From: Lota lota
Taxonomy: Eukaryota > Chordata > Actinopteri > Gadiformes > Lotidae
NCBI GenBank assembly: GCA_026745465.1
Contig: JACYXH010000584.1
Coordinates: 136,001 to 200,000, forward strand
Direction of reading: 5' to 3'
DNA length: 64,000 bases
The notes under the pieces were generated by a model, which worked only from the letters and a program-made list of their open reading frames with translations, had not been told where the DNA came from and made no database searches. Each line of letters opens with the position of its first letter. Within the stretch, counting starts at the first letter, position 1. Shown piece by piece: positions 1 through 11,200 of this stretch. A program made the position numbers and the translations under genes.

Positions 1-105
1 TAATATACTTTTTAAACATAAGTGACCTCATCATATGGTGTTCCTACCGGACTGCGTTCACGTACCGACGGGAACTCAAGCTCTCTGTGTCTTCCAAACC
101 TCCAG

Positions 106-3100
106 GCTTCAGCGGGGAGAGGGGGACTGACGGGGACGCGGGGGCCCCGGGGCCGGCGGGGCTGAAAGGCACCCCAGGGGGTTTTGGGGACGATGGTCCG
201 AACGGAGAGCAGGGGGCTCCAGGGGACCCAGGGACCCCCGGGCCGGATGGCAGCCCAGGGGCTCCAGGGATCAAGGGTTCGTTCCAAGCATTCCGGTCTC
301 CGGTCTCGGTCTACAGTGATGTGGATTTACAATATTCAATCATCACATTAGAAGACACAAATCCAGGGTGTGGCTGATGGCCTGAGACTCAAATGGAAGC
401 CGTTGCTTGATGTTTTTACTGTTTCCCCGTTCCTCTCCAGGAAGCAAAGGTTCTCACGGCATGGCGGGTTTCAAGGGGCGCCCAGGCGATCCGGGGATCA
501 AGGGCTTCAGCGGGCTGAAGGGAGAATCCGGTCTGCCCGGCGACATCGGCTCCAAGGGCCACACGGGTCGCGGCGGAGAGAAGGGTGAGTTTGGTGAAAG
601 ACGAACAATCTTGTCGCGCTGGATCGGCACCTTGTGTCCAGGCGACGACGTGGTTCACGTGCTGCGACCGTGGCCCTGTACGGTGACCCTGTACCCTGGC
701 CGTGTCTCCCAGGTGATCGCGGCCTGAGGGGCCGTCCGGGGGAGAAGCCTCACATCCCGCGGCAGATCATCGCCGACATGAAAGGAGCCAAGGGAGAGAG
801 CGGACTGCCTGGGGAGCCGGGCTTCACCGGGGCCAGAGGTGCGTAGGTCTAGTCCAGGGTTTCACCAGGTCAGAGGTCAGAGGTCTAGTCTAGGGCTTCA
901 CCGGGTCAGAGGTCAGAGGTCTAGTCCAGGGCTTCACCGGGTCAGAGGTCAGAGGTCTAGTCCAGGGCTTCACCGGGTCAGAGGTCTAGTCCAGGGTTTC
1001 ACCGGGTCAGAGGTCTAGTCCAGGGTTTCACCAGGTCAGAGGTCAGAGGTCTAGTCTAGGGCTTCACCGGGTCAGAGGTCAGAGGTCTAGTCCAGGGCTT
1101 CACCGGGTCAGAGGTCTAGTCCAGGGCTTCACCGGGTCAGAGGTCAGAGGTCTAGTCCAGGGCTTCACTGGGGCCAGAGGTGCTTTGTATCCCAGAATTA
1201 CATTTAGACAATATTTTGTGTAAAGTTAAGCCAAGTCTGGCTCTGGGATAGGGTCCTGACCCCTAGTCCAGGCGATCATCAGCTGGACTCTCCACCCTGG
1301 GTTCCTTTGCCTCATGTTCTTCTCACTGTATCCCTGGGGTCTTCCACAGGTCTCATGTTCTTCTCACTGTATCCCTGGGGTCTTCCACAGGCCTCATGTT
1401 CTTCTCACTGTATCCCTGGGGTCTTCCACAGGCCTCATGTTCTTCTCACTGTATCCCTGGGGTCTTCCACAGGCCTCATGTTCTTCTCACTGTATCCCTG
1501 GGGTCTTCCACAGGCCTCATGTTCTTCTCACTGTATCCCTGGGGTCTTCCACAGGTCCAAAGGGCTATCCTGGTATCCCAGGTTATGAAGGACTTCACGG
1601 ACATCCTGGAGACCCTGGCCATGAGAAAGGTTTCCAAGGGAATCCTGGTGCACAGGGTCTTCCAGGTTCCAAAGGAACACCGGGGCTGACAGGAATCCGT
1701 GGGATCGGAGGCTTTGATGGGATGAACGGCAACCAGGTACAACTGGTTTTCTGGATAGATTTTCCCTGGGATGAACTATATCCTGGCACCGTTGAATGCA
1801 CTCATGTGACCACCAAGTCAGCGATTCAACCATTTTAAGGATTAAAACTTCACTATTATCATTCAGTTCATTTTGTAAGCTGCGGTATTGTTGACCTTTT
1901 CAGGGGCAGAAGGGTAGTTCTGGGGCCTACGGCGCTTCAGGGGTCTCCGGCCAGAGTGGCATCAAAGGTGCGCCCTCAACACACTCCACACACAGACCAC
2001 CGCGGCATGGAGCGACAACACCTGTTTGGGTTACAAATAGTTACTCCTAACTTTTCCCATTCTTACTCAGGGGATAAAGGTCAGCGTCTAGACCTTCCAG
2101 GCACACCGGGACTGAGAGGAGAGCTGGGCTTCTCGGGCCCACTGGGTGAGTCCCGCCGCTAATTGAAGTCATCCCTTTAGAGGAAAAAGGGATGCATACA
2201 CGACCACACAGAATCAACCCTGTGTGAGGACTCTAGTGCGACATCACCCACATTTATTAATCAGAATATTGACAGGAACATTGAGTTATTGAGTGTGAAA
2301 CTGAAATGACATTCCCTCATGACAGGCGAGAAAGGACTCTCTGGCCATCCCGGAGACAGGGGCAGCCCGGGTTTCAATGGCATCGAGGGTAAAAGTGGTG
2401 AGCCCGGCGACCTGGGAATAGAAGGAGCCCCAGGTAAGGATGGATCCACTTATGTTGCCTCATCCAGTGAATGCACGGAGTTTGACCTTCGGCATGGTCA
2501 CTGTGATTGTTCTAAGAAATAGAAGACTACAGAGGATAACTTAATCTGAGATCAACCCTAAAGTGGGCTTCACTTCTGCACTCAACAGTATGTCTTCTCA
2601 ACCCTGGTTTTCCCCCTACTGTCCCCAGGGTCAGACGGCCAGGTGGGTTCTCCTGGTACCCAGGGTCAGCGGGGCTGGCCCGGGACCCCTGGAGAGCCAG
2701 GGAAGCCAGGCTTGTACGGCCTCCCAGGAGAGAAAGGTAGCGGCACTTTCTGCTCTTCACTGGGGATGACGAATACACACCACTGAAGTGCCCTCATGAT
2801 TTCTACACACACAACGATATGTATCTATCTGTGTAGGCCTGTGTTAATGTATTGGTATCCGTTCTGTCTAACCAAGCTATGCATTCTATGGAATAAAATG
2901 ATGTTCTCGTCCTGTGCTGCTGCCACACAGGTTTCCCCGGCCTGAAGGGTCTCTATGGACTACATGGGCTGAAGGGTCAAAAGGGAGTCACCGGGCTCCA
3001 AGGTACTCCTCAGAAGGTCTTCTGTCCTCACTACGGAGTTCTCTGTGTACTGATGGGCCTTGTAGTGCAAACCTGCACAGCACAGGAGAATACATTTTGT

Positions 3101-6100
3101 AGATGAATGGATGCAGGCTGCAGTATTTTGGCGTTCTGGACTTTTTAAGTCAGTCACATTCTCCAGAGCATCAGCATTGTACATGTCCCTGTCTAGCGCA
3201 GCTACCGTTATGAATAGACAGTGATATTCCTGCTTTAATCGATCAATGTATGAGTTCCTCTCTAACCCAACCGTTGTGTGCCATCAGGTGGGGATGGATA
3301 TGGAACTCCCGGCGAATCTGGAGCCAAAGGGCAGAAAGGAGAGTCCGGCGAGCCCAACAACCGGCCTGGTGTACCTGGGGTGGTCGGGGAGAGGGGCCTT
3401 CAAGGCCCTCCAGGTAGGTCCTCACTCTGCGGCGCTTTGGTCAGGAAGCAGACAGCAGATCAAACAGAGTACTCAAGAGACAGAGAGAACACACGTTTGC
3501 ATGTAGCACCAGCTGAACTGTACCCATGAAAGACCCATTGAAGCTATTCTTTAGGGCTTTGACCACGCGACATCACATTGCAATGACCGCCTCCATTTTG
3601 GAAGCATAAGAGCTTTGGAATGTGAGTCATGTTTTTTGGTCATTGTTTAGTCACTCACGGTGAAATGATTTGTCATTCTGGGGAGACTTTGTTCTGTTTG
3701 AAACTGCCACAACGTTTGTACTGGCCTAGGTTGTGGTCTCTGTACGTTGATCTAGGATTTTAGTGTACTAAAAGTCTCTTGGGGCCTCTCAATATGGCAG
3801 AGTATCGGCAACACAACATCCCATCATGCATTCTGTTTTATGTGTTCAGGGGATCCAGGCCAACCAGGACCCCCCGGGTTCCAAGGTCCCCAGGGTCAGG
3901 AGGGGGTCGCAGATGGACCGGGACCACCTGGAGACCCGGGCTTCCCTGGACCTAAAGGATTGCTAGGTAAACACATGTCAGAATCAGCCTTTAACTTGAC
4001 CCGGTGGTCTTTGAGGTCTTCAAGGTCTAACCCTTGGTCTCCTATCAACCCAAAGGAACAAAATAAAAGGCATAGCTAATCAGGTTAGTTAAATGGTAAA
4101 TACAGTGGAGACCAAGCTGTCCGGTGCCAGACGGTACGCCGTGTTCGTGGAACGTTTTGTCGCCCATGGCCTCTAACTTTGCTCCCATCCATCAGGATTT
4201 CCTGGATCCAGGGGAATTCCTGGACTGGAAGCTCCTCCTGGGGAGAAGGGAGTCACAGGGGAGTATGGAGCACCAGGATATCCTGGTAGGAAAGGACTTA
4301 GAGGAGACCATGGGTTGCTGGGCTACAGGGGGCACAGCGGGGTGCCCGGGAAGAAAGGTAGATATACAACCTCTTCACATTCAACTGTAGATATGACCAC
4401 GATAAAAAAGTATGAACTACGGTTCCTGTTGATCTAAAGATCTGAGACATATTCTCAACACACACACAACTGTAGCGTTCGCATCATCTCAACACATCAC
4501 TCAGATGTATCTGCTGTCTGTCAGGGGTGAAAGGTGAACAGGGGTTGATGGGGATACCTGGTCGAGCTGGTAACCAAGGAGACAGAGGACCAACTGGTCC
4601 CAAAGGAAATACTGGACCCACGGGTGAGTTCCATCATTGCAGGTCATATGACACACATTGCCTGTCATGTGACACAGACATTAAGAATGGAAACTCCGCA
4701 CTGCAGTAAAGTTGCACTTCTTCTTACCGTAGCATACATGTCCTGTATTAACCCCTTGTCTTGTGGTAATTCCCTGCAGGGGTTCCTGGACTACCTGGCA
4801 GCCAGGGTCCTCTGCCGCTCCCCCTCACCATCCCGGGAGAGAGAGGAGCTCCGGGACATCAGGGTATCCATGGCCCGGAGGGGAAGACCGGGGAACCAGG
4901 ACCACGGGGACCCCCTGGGGATCCAGGTCAGCCGTTCTTATAGATATTGTTCAAAACGTTTAGAGTCAATGCATCGCAGCGCTAACCCTGACCCTTGACC
5001 TTGGATGACTTCTCACTGAAACTCTTCCCGACAGGATTCTACGGGCCGAAGGGACAGAAGGGAATGCCAGGGATTGGCGGCACACCGGGAATTCCTGGAT
5101 ACCGAGGGGAGGCTGGAAGATTGGGCCATCATGGCCTACAAGGCATGGAGGGTGAGTCCGGTGTGCTGACGTGAAGCGTCATGATTCCATCCAAACCCTG
5201 ATATACATACATATATGTTTTACCACCCGGTCTGTTTTCCTAGGTCACCGTGGTAACCCCGGAGTCCCGGGATTACCTGGGATGCCTGGCCGTAGTGTCA
5301 GTGTGGGATACCTGCTGGTGAAGCACAGCCAGACGGAGCAGAAGCCCATGTGCCCTGTGGGCATGTCCAAACTGTGGGACGGGTACAGTCTTCTGTACTT
5401 TGAGGGACAGGAGAAGGCCCACAACCAGGATCTTGGTGAGTGTAGAACACCCCAATACAAAATAATTGTGTTCAAAGAGAAGGACACTTGAGGGCAACAT
5501 TTAGAGATGATGTGCTTCTGGAAATTAAATCCACGTATTTATAAAATCAACTAAATCTATTAGCATTGGCAACTGAAGAAATACTGAAGGGTGAAGATTA
5601 AACACGCCTAGAAACTCTTGATACGTATGTCAGTGCACCAGTACACAATTACTCCCACCTCCTCCTCCACACTGGTAACTCCAATCAGCTGCGACTTTGT
5701 GTTGCTAAATCATTTGATTGGTCGTTTGCAGGACTGGCCGGTTCCTGTCTGCCTCGCTTCAGCACCATGCCCTTCCTGTACTGCAACCCCGGAGACGTGT
5801 GCTACTATGCCAGCAGAAACGACAAGTCCTATTGGCTGTCGTCGACCGCACCCCTTCCTATGATGCCCGTGGAGGCGGGCGAAATCCCACAGTACATCAG
5901 CCGCTGCTCCGTGTGCGAGGCGCCGTCGGTGGCGGTCGCCATCCACAGCCAGGACATCAGCATCCCCCAGTGCCCCGTGGGCTGGCGCAGCCTCTGGATC
6001 GGCTATTCCTTCCTCATGGTGAGTCCCCTCCCTCGCTGTGAGGTCATTACTGCTTAGCAGCGGAACTCCCTGGGGGGGGGGGGGGGTTTATGTTAAAGGA

Positions 6101-6624
6101 CTGTATGAGAACATGTGGAATCTAAGAGATATTTGAGACCAGTACTCCAATGGGTTTTGAATTTTACGGTTCCTTTCCCATTCATAAATAATAATAGTTT
6201 TTTTTATAAAATGCTTTTCATTTGGAAATCTCAAAGTGCTGTACAGAGCTAAAACACAACATACAAGTAGAGCTAAACAAAACACTACCTAGAAACAAAC
6301 TAAAGGCCGTCCTGTATCAAAAGGCCTTCAGGCCTGCTTTTCACTCAATGCTTTGTTCCGTCTCTCCAGCACACAGCGGCCGGCGATGAAGGTGGCGGTC
6401 AGTCCCTCTCGTCGCCCGGTTCCTGCCTGGAGGACTTCCGCGCAACACCGTTTATTGAGTGTAACGGGGCCAAGGGCACCTGCCATTACTTTGCAAACAA
6501 GCACAGCTTTTGGCTGACCTCCGTCGAGCAGTCGTTCCAGACTGAGCCCGCGGCAGAGACCCTCAAGGCTGGCCAGCTCCTCTCACGCATCAGCCGCTGC
6601 CAGGTTTGCATGAAGAACCTGTGA
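106..6624 (+). CDS. col4a2: Collagen type IV alpha-2 chain, 3' part (18 exons, complete NC1)
   Basis: Basement-membrane network collagen; partial because the window opens in an intron. Exons read from splice sites and frame: 106-276, 441-584, 713-838, 1555-1736, 1904-1967, 2071-2145, 2326-2433, 2629-2736, 2931-3002, 3288-3413, 3850-3966, 4196-4357, 4525-4623, 4780-4926, 5035-5151, 5244-5435, 5732-6018, 6370-6624. Nearly all junctions split a Gly codon (G|GN), typical of type IV collagens. The first 15 exons and the start of the 16th encode Gly-X-Y with short interruptions (e.g. around 740-775 and 4810-4830). The C-terminal NC1 domain (from about 5300) has two C4 subdomains with 12 cysteines: [32 protein letters not shown], then [32 protein letters not shown]. 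The YLLVKHSQT start and VCMKNL end match alpha-2 rather than alpha-1. Neighbouring rab20 supports orthology to COL4A2. Alpha-1/alpha-2 pairing in the protomer is family knowledge. Confidence 0.96.
839..1182 (+). repeat. Minisatellite derived from a col4a2 exon end and splice donor
   Basis: About ten degenerate units of 29-36 bp with core GGGCTTCACCGGGTCAGAGG, starting directly after the exon that ends at 838. That exon ends GGGCTTCACCGGGGCCAGAG followed by gtgcgt, so the repeat unit looks like the exon's 3' end plus its donor, copied into the intron. The last unit (1160-1182) keeps the exon-like GGGGCCAGAGGTG form. Confidence 0.9.
1311..1556 (+). repeat. 41-bp minisatellite, six copies, each with a 3' splice-site sequence
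   Basis: Copies start at 1311, 1352, 1393, 1434, 1475 and 1516, nearly identical. Each contains CTGGGGTCTTCCACAGG. In the last copy this is the acceptor used for the exon beginning at 1555 (the frame continues as Gly-Pro-Lys-Gly). Confidence 0.95.
6180..6345. mobile_element. Probable dispersed-repeat fragment in the last col4a2 intron
   Basis: AT-rich text with CTCAAAGTGCTGTACAGAG and AAAGGCCTTCAGGCC resembles an abundant teleost non-autonomous repeat known to me only by its recurring wording. No ends or target duplication were identified. A poly-G run lies just upstream at about 6074-6086. Confidence 0.35.
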
Positions 6625-7531
6625 TCCACACCTCCAGCTTCATGACTCTGTTAGAAACACTAACCGCGGGACAAATGTTGCGAAGACGGTAAATCTCTCC
6701 TTCTCCATATCTATCATCTGTGAAGCCAGAGGGAGCTTGAAATACTGACCACAGATCAGTGTAAATGAGACACCTATAATAGCACATCTCTGGCTTACAA
6801 ACACAAGACTGAGCGAGTCTATGAAAGGCCAGACAGGTAGAATGGATCATGGGTGCCCAATCATGAAGTCAAAGCAGTGATCTTTTAAGTGTTATGTTCA
6901 TAATGGTGCTTTCTTAATTGAATACCTCGACCACAATGTAACGTTTAACAAGTCAACCAACGTTCACCACAGCTGAACCAAAGACGTGTGTACGCACAGT
7001 TTGAGTTACTCTTCTTAACACTCAGCTTCTGGGATGTTCCAGCTAAACCACTAACCCCTCTTTACACTGCTTCTTGTTTCGGTATTACGTTTTTCAAAAG
7101 TTGTTTTAAAAATAAGACTTTATTTCCATGTTTATTTACATTTATCCACCATCTCTGAAATGTGTTTATCATAGGTTTAAGTTCATACACACATAAATAT
7201 ATATTCGTTAAACACAATGCACTGATTCTCCATCCTATATTTATATCGACTGAAGAAGCTTGATTCTTTTTTTTTTTTCTTTGGTGCATTAATTGTGATT
7301 GTCACGTGACATTTTACCGGTTCAAATTCCAAGAGGTGGCTTAAGCCTGCCAAGTCTCCTAAAGTAAACAGACCTGACTAAAGTTCAAATTCATCAGCTG
7401 TCCAGGATCTCGACAAAACACTTCCCTAAACCAATTTCACTCTTTTCTTACCACTTTTATTAAGGAAACAGATTAGTACATTTGGGTCTTATGTGTCAAT
7501 CATGTTCTGTGACAAATTCATTGCATTGTAA

Positions 7532-7537
7532 AATAAA
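7532..7537 (+). promoter_or_regulatory. Polyadenylation signal, col4a2
   Basis: AATAAA about 0.9 kb after the col4a2 stop; no other canonical hexamer was noticed between the stop and here. Confidence 0.5.
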
Positions 7538-7649
7538 CTGATTAAACAAATGTTTTCTAATAATTCGGTTCCTGAATCAACAAACCTTTTAGTGGTATTC
7601 TTCCATCACACTTGAGACGATAATAATCAATTAGATTAAAATAGAAATC

Positions 7650-7655
7650 TTTATT
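7650..7655 (-). promoter_or_regulatory. Candidate polyadenylation signal, rab20
   Basis: AATAAA on the minus strand, about 650 bp beyond the rab20 stop. The (TG)n tract 8001-8155 would then lie in the rab20 3' UTR. Confidence 0.35.
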
Positions 7656-7997
7656 ATCATAGCATCTTAAAAAACAGGGGAATGTATAATTATCAAGTAG
7701 TGCAGATTGTGAGTCTCTGAAATGTAGGAACCATAAAGGAACAACATAGGTTAGTAACTTCAGCATGTTTTTGTAAAATCCAAAAAAACAGGACTACACA
7801 CTGCATGCCACCCACCCAAAAGAATAACAATTAGTGCCGTTAATAAATGTTATTTTCGCATTGAAGGAACAAATATACTTTATAGTAAACTCTCACTGCA
7901 CCCATTAACCCTACTTTGGTCACCGGTGTGCTTTCACAAACCAAGTCCCAGAGAGTAGGCCCCACCAACGTAGACGGCTCTTCCACATCCTTCAAAT

Positions 7998-8159
<162 letters not shown>

Positions 8160-8299
8160 TAAACGTCAAAAGGAACATGTCCCAGCAGGAGGTCTCCGGG
8201 GGTCCCGTTCATCTGGGGGTATCGGTCAATCTACACACTTGGCCCGTCGATTGCTTTAAAAGACGTGTGTCAGTAGGGTCCCCGCCCGACGCCAGCCCA

Positions 8300-11200
8300 C
8301 TAGCAGCACCCCCTCCGTTTGCCGGTGGGCTCCCGGTAGTCCTCCAGGTCCACCGTGGGGGACCTCTGGTTCTCGTTCCTCTTCCTCAGGATGGAGGGCA
8401 GCACCAGGTCGAACAGCGTCTCGAACAGCGCGTCCACGTTGTAGCCCGTCCGCGCGCTGGTCTCGAAGCACATCCTGTCGGCCGGGAGGCTGCTCTTCTC
8501 GTCCAGGCCCTTGTAGCGCAGGACCCGGGCGTAGAGGGCCGTGGCCTCGTCGCGACCCACCTGCTTGGGCAGGGAGCCGGGGGAGACGGGGGAGCCGGGG
8601 GAGACGGGGGAGGCCGGGGGAACCTGGGGTTCCGTCCTGGGCTCCTCGCCCTCGCCCTGGTCGTCGGGGGCAACCGGCAGCTGGGCCCGGGGGTCAGAGA
8701 GGTCGGCCTTGTTGCCCACGATGGCGTAGATGCAGTCGTGGTTGGCGGTGTCGGTCAGGGACAGGAAGCGCTCCTCCAGCTCCGCCAGGCTCTGCCAGTT
8801 GGTGACGTCGTAGGTGAGGATGACGGCGGCGGCGCCGCGGCAGTACATGGAGCCCAGCCCGTGGAACTGCTCCCGGCCTGGGGAGACACCAGCACGTCAG
8901 AGCCTCATCAAACATGGAGACACCAGCACGTCAGAGCCTCATCAAACATGGAGACACCAGCACGTCAGAGCCTCATCAAACATGGAGACACCAGCACGTC
9001 AGAGCCTCATCAAACATGGAGACACCAGCACGTCAGAGCCTCATCAAACATGGAGACACCAGCACGTCAGAGCCTCATCAAACATGGAGACACCAGCACG
9101 TCAGAGCCTCATCAAACATGGAGACACCAGCACATCACAGAGCTTCATCAAACATGGAGACACCAGCACGTCAGAGCCTCATCAAACATGGAGACACCAG
9201 CACGTCACAGCCTCATCAAACATGGAGACACCAGCACGTCAGAGCCTCATCAAACATGGAGACACCAGCACGTCACAGCCTCATCAAACATGGAGACACC
9301 AGCACGTCAGAGCCTCATCAAACATGGAGACACCAGCACGTCACAGCCTCATCAAACATGGAGACACCAGCACGTCAGAGCCTCATCAAACATGGAGACA
9401 CCAGCACGTCAGAGCCTCATCAAACATGGAGACACCAGCACGTCAGAGCCTCATCAAACATGGAGACACCAGCACGTCAGAGCCTCATCAAACATGGAGA
9501 CACCAGCACGTCAGAGCCTCATCAAACATGGAGACACCAGCACGTCAGAGCCTCATCAAACATGGAGACACCAGCACGTCAGAGCCTCATCAAACATGGA
9601 GACACCAGCACGTCAGAGCCTCATCAAACATGGAGACACCAGCACATCACAGAGCCTCATCAAACATGGAGACACCAGCACGTCAGAGCCTCATCAAACA
9701 TGGAGACACCAGCACATCAGAGAGCTTCATCAAACATGGAGACACCAGCACGTCACAGAGCTTCATCAAACATGGAGACACCAGCACATCACAGAGCCTC
9801 ATCAAACATGGAGACACCAGCACATCAGAGCCTCATCAAACATGGAGACACCAGCACGTCAGAGCCTCATCAAACATGGAGACACCAGCACGTCAGAGCC
9901 TCATCAAACATGGAGACACCAGCACGTCACAGAGCTTCATCAAACATGGAGACACCAGCACATCACAGAGCCTCATCAAACATGGAGACACCAGCACGTC
10001 AGAGCCTCATCAAACATGGAGACACCAGCACGTCAGAGCCTCATCAAACATGGAGACACCAGCACATCACAGAGCCTCATCAAACATGGAGACACCAGCA
10101 CGTCAGAGCCTCATCAAACATGGAGACACCAGCACATCACAGAGCTTCATCAAACATGGAGACACCAGCACGTCACAGAGCTTCATCAAACATGGAGACA
10201 CCAGCACATCACAGAGCTTCATCAAACATAGAGACACCAGCACATCAGAGCCTCATCAAACATGGAGACACCAGCACGTCACAGAGCTTCATCAAACATG
10301 GAGACACCAGCACGTCAGAGCCTCATCAAACATGGAGACACCAGCACGTCACAGAGCTTCATCAAACATGGAGACACCAGCACGTCAGAGCCTCATCAAA
10401 CATGGAGACACCAGCACATCACAGAGCTTCATCAAACATGGAGACACCAGCACGTCAGAGCCTCATCAAACATGGAGACACCAGCACATCACAGAGCTTC
10501 ATCAAACATGGAGACACCAGCACATCACAGAGCTTCATCAAACATGGAGACATCAGCACATCACAGAGCTTCATCAAACATGGAGACACCAGCACATCAC
10601 AGAGCTTCATCAAACATGGAGACACCAGCACGTCACAGAGCTTCATCAAACATGGAGACACCAGCACGTCAGAGCCTCATCAAACATGGAGACACCAGCA
10701 CGTCAGAGCCTCATCAAACATGGAGACACCAGCACATCAGAGCTTCATCAAACATGGAGACACCAGCACATCACAGAGCCTCATCAAACATGGAGACACC
10801 AGCACGTCAGAGCCTCATCAAACATGGAGACACCAGCACATCACAGAGCTTCATCAAACATGGAGACACCAGCACGTCACAGAGCCTCATCAAACATGGA
10901 GACACCAGCACATCACAGAGCTTCATCAAACATGGAGACACCAGCACGTCACAGAGCTTCATCAAACATGGAGACACCAGCACGTCAGAGCCTCATCAAA
11001 CATGGAGACACCAGCACGTCAGAGCCTCATCAAACATGGAGACACCAGCACGTCACAGAGCTTCATCAAACATGGAGACACCAGCACGTCAGAGAGCTTC
11101 ATCAAACATGGAGACACCAGCACATCACAGAGCTTCATCAAACATGGAGACACCAGCACGTCAGAGAGCTTCATCAAACATGGAGACACCAGCACATCAC

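Noticed and set aside
12..287. Minus-strand Pro-rich ORFs opposite the collagen exons
   Set aside because: Antisense shadows of Gly-X-Y codons.
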